Origin: Endomychus coccineus
Lineage: Eukaryota > Arthropoda > Insecta > Coleoptera > Endomychidae
Direction of reading: 5' to 3'
Assembly (NCBI GenBank): GCA_958510875.1
Contig: OY294068.1
Coordinates: 28,686,297 to 28,750,296 of the forward strand
Length of the DNA: 64,000 nt
In this document: in pieces, positions 1 to 11,605 of the stretch
How positions within the stretch are numbered: position 1 is the first letter of the stretch
Layout of the letters: each line of letters opens with the position of its first letter
Notes under the pieces: generated by a model
What the model saw: the letters and a program-made list of their open reading frames with translations, nothing else
What the model was told of the DNA's origin: nothing
Databases searched by the model: none
Program-made: the position numbers and the translations under genes

Positions 1-524
1 GACGTCAAATTATACTCTATGTTATCAAGAGTTAATTCGAATTGACAACGTATGTGCTTAACAACTCTGTTTTTTCTATTTAGTGGGGCAATTTGTAGGA
101 AATCAAACTTGATTTTGCGTTTATACCACTTCAACACTGCTTCTATCACATTTAAACAAAGCTAATTCATCGTTGACATACATCTTCATAGGTTCAATGG
201 TGTGAAATTTTAGGGATCATTATAGTTATAGTGAGGGAGCTATTGTGTGATTTATTCAACATACCCCCAGTATAGAACCCCGAAAATTGTTTATTATTGG
301 AGATCTTGCTGCTTCCAAGGTTAACAGCTGGAATTTCTGATGCTGAAAAACTGACAATTCGACAACGATGGAAAATGCTCTAAATCTTTCGAAATGAAAT
401 AAGTGATAGTAATAAACGGTAGAAGAGTTTTCCATTTTTACAAATCCATCAATATGTTTTGGTGATATTATTCCTCCAAGATTTGAATAGGAATAAAAGT
501 AATCTCAACATAATCTAGAAACAT
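1..524. other. AT-rich stretch, no gene seen
   Basis: No open frame with recognisable motifs, no inverted repeat and no tandem repeat stands out. It ends where the 3' end of a LINE copy begins on the minus strand. Confidence 0.5.
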
Positions 525-1745
525 TTTTTTATACTTTCAATCCACGAGAGATAAACGTATGATGCTAGGTGAAATTTTGGGAGAGGAGATACGCATTCGA
601 ATTCTTTTTGAAGGTTTGGAGGTTATAGGCTTAGGGAAATTCTTTACTAGGCAACGAGTTACACAACTTCGCTGTCCGATAAAAAAATTAAGTCTGGTAG
701 GAAGAAGTTCGGCGAAGGTCTCGAGTTTGACAGTGAAGTGGTAACCAGCTTGTGCTAGCCTAGTCCGCTTACCTGAAATCTTTCGTGGTGCAATAACACA
801 CGAGATTTCTGATGAACACTGACCATGGAAATATCGATAGGGAAGGAGAAACATGTACGAGGTTGTAAGTCTGACATAATCAATCAGACGGATTCTGGAT
901 AGAATCCAAGAGATTCAGCGTATGTTTAGGCTCCGAACTCCAAACAAGTGAATAGTACTCCACGACAGATCGAATCTGTGCTTTGCTGGGTATGAGAAGT
1001 TGCTGGAATGTAAGGTAGATCTTGGCTAGCAAACGAAGTTTTTGTGAAGCGGTTTTCGCAATGGACTCCACATGATCATCCCATAAGAGTGCTATTGGTG
1101 GTGATTCCGAGCATGGATATTGAAGACCTCATAATACTAGTTGTACCTGACACCATAATATTAGGAATTTTGGGATCCGCCTTCCTGGAGAAAATACAAG
1201 ATTGAGTTTTGGTTGCATTAAACTCTACTAGATTATCAGATTCCCATTTCAAAATCATTGCCAGATCTCCATTAATTGCGGCAACCTGTGACTGACTCGC
1301 TCCTTTGGCTTCAATGGATGATGTAGGTGCTCTATGAGAAACCTGTTTGAAGAACGTCGTATGAGCCAGTTGCGAAATGTTGGGAGGAGAGATAGGCATT
1401 CGAATATTCCTTGGAGGTTTGGAGATTATAAGCATAAGAAAAGTGTAACATTACATGCAAAGCTTTGGATGGGACAAATGATCACTTTCAACATTGATAT
1501 GGAGCAGAAATGAAGTTGGTGCCAACACAGATCCCTTTGAAACACCAGCGATAATAGTCATTGTATCGAAGGATACTCTGCCTAGCACCACATAGAGTGA
1601 TCTATCTGAGAGTCAACTCGATAGTGAGCGACAAAATTGAGGTGGCAAACCATATGGCGGGAGAAGGCCTTGATGTCAGACTCGGTTAAATGGTTTGAAG
1701 GTCTCCAGGTATTGAATGGGCTCGATGTTGATTGCTTTTTCCATC
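525..1745 (-). mobile_element. LINE-A copy 1, 5'-truncated non-LTR retrotransposon, dead
   Basis: Minus-strand reverse transcriptase remnant, read from 1745 down to 525 in several frames. In order it keeps a block with GVSKGSVLAPT (about 1500-1540), then INGDLAMILKWESDN (about 1230-1290), a conserved SSISMLGITTNSTL block (about 1080-1130), the TASQKL.LLAK segment (about 1000-1060) and the C-terminal block YRYFHGQCSSEIS (about 800-835). The order matches the second half of LINE polymerases of the Jockey/CR1 group. At least three frame breaks and stops separate the blocks, so it cannot make protein. The catalytic FADD segment is not readable here although copy 6 keeps it. The endonuclease and N-terminal half are absent, the usual result of 5' truncation. 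Clade assignment is from memory of the motifs. Confidence 0.8.
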
Positions 1746-3035
1746 ACCTTAGAGATCACAAATAATAGTGCAATTATTAATAATTATTAAGAATTTGTTT
1801 TTTTTTGGGATTGGTTGTCTCTAGCTGTCTTCCTGCTGCAAGGGAACACACCAAGCTTGTATGAAAGAATAAACAGCCTGCAGAAAACTAGTATGTTGGT
1901 GTTTAATTACGTTTGGCCCCATAACCTTTTTGGTATTGAGTCCTGCAGAATGCGCCTAATTATGCACCGATGAAAGACAATTTCAGGCATATTGCTATCT
2001 ATATTCAGAAACATTAGGAGGGTCCTTCCCTTGTGGAACCTAAGAGAGATTTGGTGCAAGCTTTCCAGCAAAATTGTTGCCTTTCTCTTGTGGTATATTA
2101 GCCAGTGGAACATTATCATTGATATCTGTTTAAATTATATACGATAACAGTGTATCTTCCTGAAATATCTGGCATTTAGTTGTCTCCATTCTCTAATTGT
2201 TACACACAACTTTGAAATATTTGGTTGAACCGAAGATTCGTGTGAACATAATCATTCCTTTTACAGAAAATGTCAACTCAAACGGAACGAGGTTGATGTG
2301 AGAGACAACAATAGTTGGGTGTAAACATAATAAAATATTTGCTTATACCATTTGCTAGATATTTACATTACTCTTGAACTAGAGTTTACAAGCATTATCA
2401 GGCAATTACAAGGGTAGTTACAACATGTAAATGTTTATATTTTACCTAAGTAGATATGGCTTACACTTTCCGCACATGTTGCTAATGTAACATATTGGAT
2501 AAACTAAACGTTCAGTAAACAAGAAATAATTATCGGAAGTGTAATTCCGGAACAAATATCAAAAATAATGAATAGCTTATACCTACGCGTTGATCGATAT
2601 CTGATAATTTATATTTTACTTCAATCAAACCGTATTCATCTATTTATACTAGTGTTTTGGTTCTTCTTTTTTAACAACAAATTCAAAGAAAGTGTCAGGG
2701 CACCCAAGTGGGCTACTTCTCCCAGTCATAACTAATAAGTTCATGGTACCTTTTGACAAAGATGTAGTTCTCCGAACTGTTGAAGACACTTTTATAATTT
2801 GACACCATGTTCAAGGAAATCAAAATTCCTTTACCCATTATCAGAATTCGTTATATGCTAATAACCGCTTGACCAGGTAAGTTGAATCGTAAGGTTCACT
2901 TCCAGTTATATATAAGTGTCCTATTATTATTGCCGGCAAGATGACCCACTAAAATCCCCGAGTAACCAATTTCGATGCATTCTACATTGAATCAGAATAA
3001 AAGTCACAGAGGTGACGTAGTACTTTTTTAAACAG

Positions 3036-3075
3036 CAAATTCGTATTCAGCGATCCCAAAACCCCCGAGTAAGAA
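3036..3075 (+). repeat. Dispersed repeat motif, copy a
   Basis: Contains ATTCAGCGATCCCAAAACCC followed by a CCGAGTAA-type tail. Closely related copies lie at 3797-3835 and 5619-5660. The shared core suggests relics of one old interspersed repeat; I do not know its class. Confidence 0.5.
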
Positions 3076-3796
3076 AGTTGTATTAATTTTAGCTGAAATT
3101 CAGCAGTTAATAAAGCTTTTAAAACCAGGCTCAAAAACTGCTTCAAGAAAACTCATTTTTTTTGATGCAAATATGCAATTTCAAATTTGCACCAACAACA
3201 AAGTTCCCCAATTTTTTCTTCTTCTTTTGCAGAATCGAATGCAGAAAACCGCATCTCAATTCATCTTGCCTAAGTAACGAGTTCTGTCTTGATCATATTG
3301 CGAAATGTAGGAAAAAGGCGTAGTGATGCACAAAGGACAATGGAAAAACCAAGTGTAAGGCGAAACTGTACACAATAAGAAATGAGGACGTAGTGATGGA
3401 GAACCTTTTCCTACAGCCCAAATGTGACTACCCTCGAAATATGTAAAAATGGGAAAAGAAAATATTGTATATGGATCTTTGCCCTTATTCCTGTAATTTT
3501 TTTGGAAATTGAATGCTTTCATAAATTAATTGAAATTGATTTTCCTTATTTCTCGTGGAATAATTCTTTAAAAAAATGGCTTTATAAATCACAGTCTTCA
3601 TTTTTTACCAAAAAACAACCCCCAATCACTTTGGAATATTTCTACTGCACTATTTACTGCAACTCGAGACATGATTCTTTCGAAAAAATCGTATAAATTT
3701 TTTGTCCCATTTCGACATAGTTTGGGGATGGTCAAATTTTCTAATTTCAACAAGCGGCCATTTTGGATCAGCTATTTGGAATTTTCAAATTTCGAT

Positions 3797-3835
3797 GACG
3801 AGTTCTCAATCAGCAGCCCCAAGAACCCCTCAGTT
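3797..3835 (+). repeat. Dispersed repeat motif, copy b
   Basis: Degenerate match to the copies at 3036 and 5619: CAATCAGCAGCCCCAAGAAC followed by CCCTCAGT. No boundaries are visible, so only the core is given. Confidence 0.4.
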
Positions 3836-4944
3836 AAATTCTTTAACGAAACGTTATGTTTATTTGGCATTAAGCTAGATGCTGCCGGCATTTTCAAAGG
3901 TCCAGGATTCATCCTTCTTTTCAACCCCCCACCCCCCTCAAACTTAACTTGACAGTTTTATGGTTTTGTGAAGAAAAGTCGAGAAAATATCATTCTTAGA
4001 GAAAAGTTAAACAGATGAAAGAGGTTATTTCTTTCTATATAGTTTCTTAATCCCCACTATTTTCGCTCTAAAATGGCTATAACTCGAAAAAGATGCATTT
4101 TTTTGAAAAAATTCTGAGGGTGAAAAAGTACATACCATTTTTTTTCGTATTTGACCTGTTTTTTCATAGGATAGAGCAGTTTACCTCATATCTCCTCCAA
4201 TTTATTGAGTGGGGCATTCTGATTTGCAACACCGACTGTGCTGGATTACTGAAAAAAGAATGCTTCATCGACTTATACGGGCAGAAATAAATCCTTAGTA
4301 TAGCAAAATTAAGAAATTATTGGCTCCGTTGCATATTCAATGGTTCCTAGTTCTAGTCAGATCTGTTTAATAATAGTAAAGTTTGGGGGGATTCAACCAT
4401 TTAGCTTATCCCTGTATCCGCCGCTGTTACCATCGATATTTGAATCTAAATAACAGCAATGTGAAATTGACGAGACCAACTGGCCACGTGCAAGCTAATA
4501 AGTACTATCTAATAAATCTCATCTATTCTCCTTAATAAAGCAGTGATCGAAGTGTTAACCCTTTTGTGAGGTACAGTTTCCTTCATACAATTATGTGAAA
4601 GTTAAGCGACAATACCGAGCGACCTCTGAACTGGGGTCCGGCAGAGATCACCATCTACGAAGTAAATGGCCCTCATATGTCTCCCAGAGTGATGTTTTGT
4701 CACTTGCCTGTCAACCCACTACTAAACCCGCTGTTCGTCATCCTTCTAACGGACATCCATTAAACTAAAACCCTTCGTCACTTCGTATATCATACGAAAT
4801 AGAAGGACCATTAGACTAAAATAGATATTTATTACTTTCTTTAAAAATAACTGCATTAGTGAAATCTAACATAGTTGTCGAGTGTCACTATACTTATGAT
4901 CTGTCAGTATCAACACAGGATTGATGTTCGAAATGAAAAACATT

Positions 4945-5030
4945 ATAATTCTGGAGTTTTGGCATTTACTTAGTGCCAATTTATTCTGTTGAACACAGAA
5001 CAGACTTTTACACGTATTGACTCATTCTAA
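4945..5030 (+). repeat. Direct repeat, left copy
   Basis: About 85 bases beginning near CTGGAGTTTTGGCATTTACT recur at 5312-5395 with few changes, offset 367 bases. The intervening DNA includes a short open frame. This looks like a local duplication or two ends of one degraded repeat. Confidence 0.7.
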
Positions 5031-5086
5031 GGAACAATTTCTTAATGAATTGTTATTGAATATTAATTTGTATTTTTTCCATTTTA

Positions 5087-5296
5087 TTGTTAAAAATACA
5101 GGTATGTGGATGCCGGGGTTGGTCAACTGGGCAGAGTTGTCAACTAATTGGTAAAGGTATGGATCAGCTGGGTGAAAATAGTCATTCTGAAATCACTACT
5201 CTCAGTACTTTTTTGATCACAAGCAGTCTCCTGGTACTAATTGATGGATTAGTAGACACACTATTTAAAACAAGTTTTCTGCATCTGAACTTTTGA
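5087..5296 (+). other. Short open frame between direct repeats, possible exon
   Basis: A 69-codon frame lies just after a possible splice acceptor (AAAAATACAG at about 5092-5101). Its peptide starts with a Cys-rich stretch (VCGCRGWSTGQSC) and continues with a hydrophobic part (LITSSLLVLIDGLVDTLF). I do not recognise it. No donor site or second exon could be tied to it, and length alone does not support a gene. It is recorded because base composition is less AT-rich than the flanks. Confidence 0.2.
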
Positions 5297-5311
5297 CAAA
5301 AATGTGTCATT

Positions 5312-5395
5312 ATTATTCTGGAGTTTTGGCATTTACTTAGTGACAATTTATTCGGTTGAACACAGAACAGAATTTTACATTTATTGACTCATTCC
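5312..5395 (+). repeat. Direct repeat, right copy
   Basis: Second copy of the repeat at 4945-5030, sharing the CTGGAGTTTTGGCATTTACT core and the following ATTC.GTTGAACACAGAACAG segment. Confidence 0.7.
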
Positions 5396-5406
5396 CATGA
5401 ATTGCA

Positions 5407-5480
5407 GTCGAGGAATTATAGCCAAAATGATCGAATTTTTTACTGGCAGCCTGTATCGAGACGCGGTTTCCGCCATTTAG
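5407..5480 (+). repeat. Inverted repeat, left arm
   Basis: Complement of 5822-5903 over roughly 75 bases with scattered mismatches; the shared core includes ATGATCGAATTTTTTACTGG. Read from the outside inwards, both arms encode a peptide like NG.NR.SIQ.ASKKFDH in their opposite orientations. Probably the ends of a degraded foldback unit of about 500 bases. Confidence 0.65.
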
Positions 5481-5618
5481 TTTGTGTTTAAAAATCCCAA
5501 AATTGCCATAAAATACCGAATGATTGAGAAAATTTGAGGATTTCCGCTTTATATTGCAAATCCCCCACCCCAATCCTCTGAAATCTGCCCCAGGGTGCAG
5601 CTTGGCATTATGAAAACA

Positions 5619-5660
5619 TCAAATTCGTAATCAGCGACCCCAAAAACCCCCGTGTAACAA
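5619..5660 (+). repeat. Dispersed repeat motif, copy c
   Basis: Best copy of the motif: AATTCGTAATCAGCGACCCC followed by AAAAACCCCCGTG. It lies inside the inverted-repeat pair at 5407/5822. Confidence 0.5.
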
Positions 5661-5821
5661 ATTCTGGCCAATTTTGATCAATATTTGATGAGCGACAATA
5701 TAATATTTACACAGATCAGCAAATTGCATGATTTAGATGCATTTTTTGTATGCACAAATGCAACCAAGCTTTTCCTGGTAATACAAATATGTAACATTTT
5801 TTTCTATTGTGTTTCTGAAGC

Positions 5822-5903
5822 AAATGGCGAAAACCGCATCTCGATACAGGTTGCCAGTAAAAAATTCGATCATTTGGCCTTTTTACGGCTATATTTCCTC
5901 GAT
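5822..5903 (+). repeat. Inverted repeat, right arm
   Basis: Complementary partner of 5407-5480, with core CCAGTAAAAAATTCGATCAT. Separated from the left arm by about 340 bases that include dispersed motif copy c. Confidence 0.65.
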
Positions 5904-6039
5904 TAAAATAATGCTACAGGAAAACTAAAATTTGTGTCGACGTGACAGCTATTGACGGCAAAATTTAAATGACACCCTTAAGATTCAAGGCTTCCCTTGA
6001 ACCATTTTATTCTGTTGAGTTATTTATTATTATTTTATT

Positions 6040-7190
6040 ATTAAGTAAGGAGGCATTGCGGTCCCTTAATGCATAGGCCGAAGCCCTTTGCACCCCGTGT
6101 CACGTGTCACCTAGTGAGCAGTTCCTATCCACGAGTATTCACCTATCAACCAGAGAGGTGGTTCCCGCACGAGAGTGTTCACAATTCTCCTTCAGTTGAA
6201 CGATTCCTGAAGAGATTAACATCAACTTCATGATATATTATTTAAACTTCGTCCTAGTGAAGCGACTCCCATTCGAGAGTGTTCACCGGGTGCCCGAAGT
6301 GTACCAACAGCCAGTCAGAACCAGGAGGTGAATAATGCCTTGAAGTGATTTAGCACCATCTTGGTATGTAGTTTCTGGATCTCCTCAGTGTCGCATAGCT
6401 TTACCGAGAGTTTTCTGAGTCTTAGGGGGATCAGTGTTATGCCTCTGCACAGAATAAGCATTGATATTTTGTTTTTCCGTTTGCACCACCTAGGTGGTGG
6501 TAGTTGAACGGTCCGTGTCCTGTCAGTATCTGTGTCAGTAGTTTGGCATCGGTTTCAACCATGTTTCTCACTTGCTGAGACCAGAATTTCCTGATGTGCG
6601 ATCCAATCAGTGTTTCCGACTACCTGCAACAGCTCAATAGTTTCAACCTTTTCGAGTGTTGTGTTCTTACCCAGCGATGGATTGTCTCTTTGATATTATC
6701 TTCGAGAGGCACACCGCTGGTTTTCTAGTTTCTCAGTTCTGTAAGCTCATCAACTATTTCGTTTTCTCTTATTCCAGAGTCACCGGGGACGCAGAATAGG
6801 GTGAGCTTGCCTCCGTCTCCGCCAAATTGTTTATGGTGTTGATGCACTCCAACACCAGCTACGATATTATTCTCATGCTATCCAGCGCAGCAAGGGATGC
6901 CTTGCTGTCTGTACATCTACTGATGTGGGTTCGCATTTTTTCTTCCAGCCCTATTAGAGCCCAACGCGTTATTGTCAGTATCTCTACTAGACGAATGGTG
7001 CCTTGTTTGCCCAGAGGTATAGAAACACTTTTACCTGGGCCCTTGCGCTATATCCATGTTCCTGTCTACCCATGTTTCTGGCTCCATCAGTGAACCAGAT
7101 TTCACCATTGGTTGGCAGGATTGATTGGTTATTGCTCAAACAATCTTCTCTGGGAGGTAATCTTATATGTTACTTCTAATCAAAGGTGAA
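6040..7190 (-). mobile_element. LINE-B copy 1, RNase H and C-terminal part, dead
   Basis: Minus-strand remains of the 3' half of a non-LTR retrotransposon that carries an RNase H domain. Reading from 7190 downwards: IWFTDGA (first RNase H motif, about 7090-7110), a block with CTDSKASLAALDS (about 6880-6920), then PGDSGIRENEIVDEL (about 6740-6790), the last being the HSG.EGNE-type RNase H motif. After this comes a degenerate C-terminal region with ILTGHGPFNYHHLGG (about 6480-6530). RNase H after the polymerase is known in the I/R1/LOA group, so I place it there. Stops and frame changes occur throughout. It is more divergent than copies 2-4 and may be a separate family. Confidence 0.7.
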
Positions 7191-7439
7191 TCGTGGTGTC
7201 ATCCCATCCGTTGAGTTATTTAGTTTATTTTGTTTTAGCTAAAAGATTGCGAGACCATTTCTAAATCTTTTTCTCATCCATAATGGATCATACGAAAATT
7301 TTTCAAGAATACGTTTCTGGAGTGAAATTAACCCAAAAACTATGGATATTGTTGAATTTAAAGAAATGATACGATCAAAAATAAAGCAGAAAATGTATGC
7401 AGGTGCCCCGTAACGCGGCCCCTGTTAAGAAATTTCGTA
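7191..7439. other. Short stretch without recognised content
   Basis: AT-rich spacer between a LINE remnant and a mariner copy. The outer end of the mariner probably falls in it, but I could not place the terminal repeat. Confidence 0.4.
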
Positions 7440-8035
7440 GACTGGTACTGTATAAAAAATTCTTGCATTGACAATAGTGAAATCACCAAGATTGAGAAAT
7501 TGTCATATTATGGTTCTTCATATATACCCTGAAAAATGAAACAAGTAATGATTTATTTCTCTCTTTCCGCCGAGTCATTTCTTCAAATTTGGAAATAAAA
7601 ACCACAGGGGGCAAATTTGAAGAATATGGTGGATGACGAAACAATTCGTAGCGACATTCATGCAATTTTGCCATTGTGACTGCGGACCTGTACGCCGGTG
7701 CGTTGTCCTAGTGGAAGAACACTTTTTTCTTTGCCAAATGCGACGGCTTTTGCTTCAAATCGGCGTCGAATCTATCCAACAGCTCTGCATAATGTACGCC
7801 GGTGATCGTTTTGTCCTTTTCTAGGTAATCGTATTGGACGAAACATTATGCATTCCAAAAAACTGTCGCCATGACATTGTTGGCCGATAAACCCACTTCC
7901 ACCTTCTTCGGCTCCCATTCGCCAGGACAAGTTCACTATTTCGACTGTTCTTTGATCTCTTGTGTGTTGTGAAGAATTCATGTTTCGTCTATGGCGCAAA
8001 AAGTCAAAAATTTATGCAAAATGTTCCGTACCCGT
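7440..8035 (-). pseudogene. Mariner M1 transposase, C-terminal half (split gene)
   Basis: Minus-strand mariner transposase piece. From 8000 down it carries the HRRNMNSSQHTRDQRTVE block (equivalent of DETWIHH.TPETK, first catalytic region), then GQQCHGDSFLE, YLEKGKTITG-like sequence, a segment ending FHQDNAPA (second catalytic Asp, about 7700-7725), and HPPYSSNLPP, where the family has HPPYSPDLAPSD. The third catalytic region is therefore damaged, and frames change between blocks. The coding sequence stops near 7483. The N-terminal half of the same copy lies 3.16 kb away at 11192-11605: an array of 266-bp repeats has been inserted after the helix-turn-helix region. It is dead. The identification as mariner is secure from motif order. 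Confidence 0.9.
8030..8035. repeat. Left 6-bp direct repeat (target-site duplication) of the satellite insertion
   Basis: ACCCGT here recurs at 11192-11197 on the other side of the array. Joining the flanks at one copy gives an uninterrupted mariner stretch matching the second mariner copy at 42860-42890. Confidence 0.75.
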
Positions 8036-11000
8036 GTAGTGATTTTATTTATTTTCTTTTACTACTTAATTGAAATCATTTAAATAAAATTGAATTTACA
8101 TTATAAATTCAAAGAGTATATTATGATACAAGTTCATCGTTTGAATTGAATGTTATGGATTATACTATTGCCTTTTGTTATTAGGAAAACTGTGGTTACT
8201 ATTTATAAATCTGATAACTAAATATAAATTCGAAAATTAAAACTTAAAAATTAATAACCATAAATTTAAATGTATTCCACAAATTGTAGTGATTTTATTG
8301 ATTTTTATTTCACTACTAAATTGAAATCATTTAAATAAAATTGAATTTATTACTTTTTGAAATTATATAAATTTAAAGAGTAAATATTATGATAAAAGTT
8401 GATCGTTTGAATTGAATGATATGAATTATACTATTGATTTTTGTTAATAGGAAAACTATGGTTACTATTTATAAATCTGATAACTAAATATAAATTTGAA
8501 AATTAAAACTTAAAAATTAATAACCATAAATTTAAATGTATTCCACAAATTGTAGTGATTTTATTGATTTTTATGTCACTACTAAATTGAAATCATTTAA
8601 AAAAAATTGAATTTATTACTTTTTGAGATTATATAAATTTAAAGAGTTAATATTATGATAAAAGTTGATCGTTTGAATTGAATGATATGAATTATACTAT
8701 TGATTTTTGTTAATAGGAAAACTATGGTTACTATTTATAAATCTGATAACTAAATATAAATTTGAAAATTAAAACTTAAAAATTAATAACCATAAATTTA
8801 AATGTATTCCACAAATTGTAGTGATTTTATTGATTTTTATTTCACTACTAAATTGAAATCATTTAAATAAAATTGAATTTATTACTTTTTGAAATTATAT
8901 AAATTTAAAGAGTAAATATTATGATAAAAGTTGATCGTTTGAATTGAATGATATGAATTATACTATTGATTTTTGTTAATAGGAAAACTATGGTTACTAT
9001 TTATAAATCTGATAACTAAATATAAATTTGAAAATTAAAACTTAAAAATTAATAACCATAAATTTAAATGTATTCCACAAATTGTAGTGATTTTATTGAT
9101 TTTTATTTCACTACTAAATTGAAATCATTTAAATAAAATTGAATTTATTAGTTTTTGAAATTATATAAATTTAAAGAGTAAATATTATGATAAAAGTTGA
9201 TCGTTTGAATTGAATGATATGAATTCTACTATTGATTTTTGTTAATAGGAAAACTATGGTTACTATTTATAAATCTAATAACTAAATATAAATTTGAAAA
9301 TTAAAACTTAAAAATTAATAACCATAAATTTAAATGTATTCCACAAATTGTAGTGATTTTATTGATTTTTATTTCACTACTAAATTGAAATCATTTAAAT
9401 AAAATTGAATTTATTAGTTTTTGAAATTATATAAATTTAAAGAGTAAATATTATGATAAAAGTTGATCGTTTGAATTGAATGATATGAATTATACTATTG
9501 ATTTTTGTTAATAGGAAAACTATGGTTACTATTTATAAATCTGATAACTAAATATAAATTTGAAAATTAAAACTTAAAAATTAATAACCATAAATTTAAA
9601 TGTATTCCACAAATTGTAGTGATTTTATTGATTTTTATTTCACTACTAAATTGAAATCATTTAAATAAAATTGAATTTATTAGTTTTTGAAATTATATAA
9701 ATTTAAAGAGTAAATATTATGATAAAAGTTGATCGTTTGAATTGAATGATATGAATTATACTATTGATTTTTGTTAATAGGAAAACTATGGTTACTATTT
9801 ATAAATCTGATAACTAAATATAAATTTGAAAATTAAAACTTAAAAATTAATAACCATAAATTTAAATGTATTCCACAAATTGTAGTGATTTTATTGATTT
9901 TTATTTCACTACTAAATTGAAATCATTTAAATAAAATTGAATTTATTAGTTTTTGAAATTATATAAATTTAAAGAGTAAATATTATGATAAAAGTTGATC
10001 GTTTGAATTGAATGATATGAATTATACTATTGATTTTTGTTAATAGGAAAACTATGGTTACTATTTATAAATCTGATAACTAAATATAAATTTGAAAATT
10101 AAAACTTAAAAATTAATAACCATAAATTTAAATGTATTCCACAAATTGTAGTGATTTTATTGATTTTTATTTCACTACTAAATTGAAATCATTTAAATAA
10201 AATTGAATTTATTAGTTTTTGAAATTATATAAATTTAAAGAGTAAATATTATGATAAAAGTTGATCGTTTGAATTGAATGATATGAATTATACTATTGAT
10301 TTTTGTTAATAGGAAAACTATGGTTACTATTTATAAATCTGATAACTAAATATAAATTTGAAAATTAAAACTTAAAAATTAATAACCATAAATTTAAATG
10401 TATTCCACAAATTGTAGTGATTTTATTGATTTTTATTTCACTACTAAATTGAAATCATTTAAATAAAATTGAATTTATTAGTTTTTGAAATTATGTAAAT
10501 TCAAAGAGTAAATATTATGATAAAAGTTGATCGTTTGAATTGAATGATATGAATTATACTATTGATTTTTGTTAATAGGAAAACTATGGTTACTATTTAT
10601 AAATCTGATAACTAAATATAAATATGAAAATTAAAACTTAAAAATTAATAACCATAAATTTAAATGTATTCCACAAATTGTAGTGGTTTTATTGATTTTT
10701 ATTCCACTACTAAATTGAAATCATTTAATTAAAATTGAATTTACTAGTTTTTGAAATTATATAAATTTAAAGAGTAAATATTATGATAAAAGTTGATCGT
10801 TTGAATTGAATGATATGAATTATACTATTGATTTTTGTTAATAGGACAACTATGGTTACTATTTATAAATCTGATAACTAAATATAAATATGAAAATTAA
10901 AACTTAAAAATTAATAACCATAAATTTAAATGTATTCCACAAATTGTAGTGGTTTTATTGATTTTTATTCCACTACTAAATTGAAATCATTTAATTAAAA

Positions 11001-11191
11001 TTGAATTTACTAGTTTTTGAAATTATATAAATTTAAAGAGTAAATATTATGATAAAAGTTGATCGTTTGATTGAATGATATGAATTATACTATTGATTAT
11101 TGTTAATAGGAAAACTATGGTTACTATTTATAAATCTGATAACTAGATATAAATATAAAAATTAATAACCATAGTTTAAAATGTATTTCAC
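8036..11191. repeat. Tandem array of a 266-bp AT-rich satellite unit, 12 units
   Basis: Units start with GTAGTG at 8036, 8286, 8552, 8818, 9084, 9350, 9616, 9882, 10148, 10414, 10680 and 10946. The ten inner units are exactly 266 bases, while the first is 250 and the last 246. The middle units are almost identical (for example 9350-10413). The first unit has many changes, and the last two full repeats share private variants such as GTAGTGGTTT and ATTCCACTAC. Each unit starts with a small hairpin (GTAGTG...CACTAC) and has a second one built from TATGGTTA and TAACCATA. There is no coding capacity. Array and junctions lie inside a mariner transposase gene, so it arrived as a discrete insertion. 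Confidence 0.97.
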
Positions 11192-11197
11192 ACCCGT
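11192..11197. repeat. Right 6-bp direct repeat of the satellite insertion
   Basis: ACCCGT, matching 8030-8035. The mariner frame resumes immediately after it. Confidence 0.75.
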
Positions 11198-11605
11198 CCG
11201 TTTGAGATGCCCATAGCCTCAGCAATCTCGTGTATGTATCACACCATGGATTTTATGACGATTTCTGGCGTTCTCACTTCAATTGGACGACCAGAACATT
11301 CGGCGTCCTTTGTGGTCATACAACCACAACGAAAATCAGTAAACTACTTGTGAATCGTCCCAATCAATGGTGAGAAGTCCACATAATGTTCAACAAGCAA
11401 TGCTTTGGCTTGCGTAATGTTTTTTCCACGCAAGAAATAATTTTAAACAAGACGTGAAATTCCCTTTTTCCATGTTTACAAAAATTTTCAAGGTTGCTTG
11501 CTTTGCAAAAAAATTAAAAGGTTAAAGATGGTACATCACAAATGTCACATAGGATTTTTAATTGTGGCGCCATCTGTTTTATTTTCCAGCTTGCCCTCGT
11601 AAAAC
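11192..11605 (-). pseudogene. Mariner M1 transposase, N-terminal half and 5' end (split gene)
   Basis: Minus-strand start of the mariner copy whose C-terminal half is at 7440-8035. Translation begins near 11475 with MEKGNFTSC (family form MEKREFRV.IKH). It continues, after a frame change, as AKALLVEHYVDFSPLIGTIH, FTDFRCGCMTTKDAECSGRP and IHEIAEAMGISNGRV. This is the DNA-binding half with its two helix-turn-helix regions and the .ECSGRP hinge. Stops follow GTIHK and KSMV. Upstream, 11480-11605 is mariner 5' leader shared with the copies at 33512, 43176 and 44662 (core GTACATCACAAATGTCACAT). The coding part stops at the satellite junction at 11191. Confidence 0.9.

Larger units (their letters stand above)
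1746..4940. other. Non-coding AT-rich stretch with two relics of a dispersed motif
   Basis: About 3.2 kb with only short frames that lack recognisable motifs. The two dispersed-motif relics at 3036-3075 and 3797-3835 are listed separately. I see no splice-framed exon, promoter or RNA gene. The frame at 1907-2119 on the minus strand matches nothing I know. Confidence 0.45.

Noticed and set aside
8036..11191. CRISPR array or Helitron as explanation for the 266-bp repeats
   Set aside because: Units are contiguous without spacers, the host is a eukaryote, and the ends show neither a TC start nor a CTRR hairpin end inserted between A and T.
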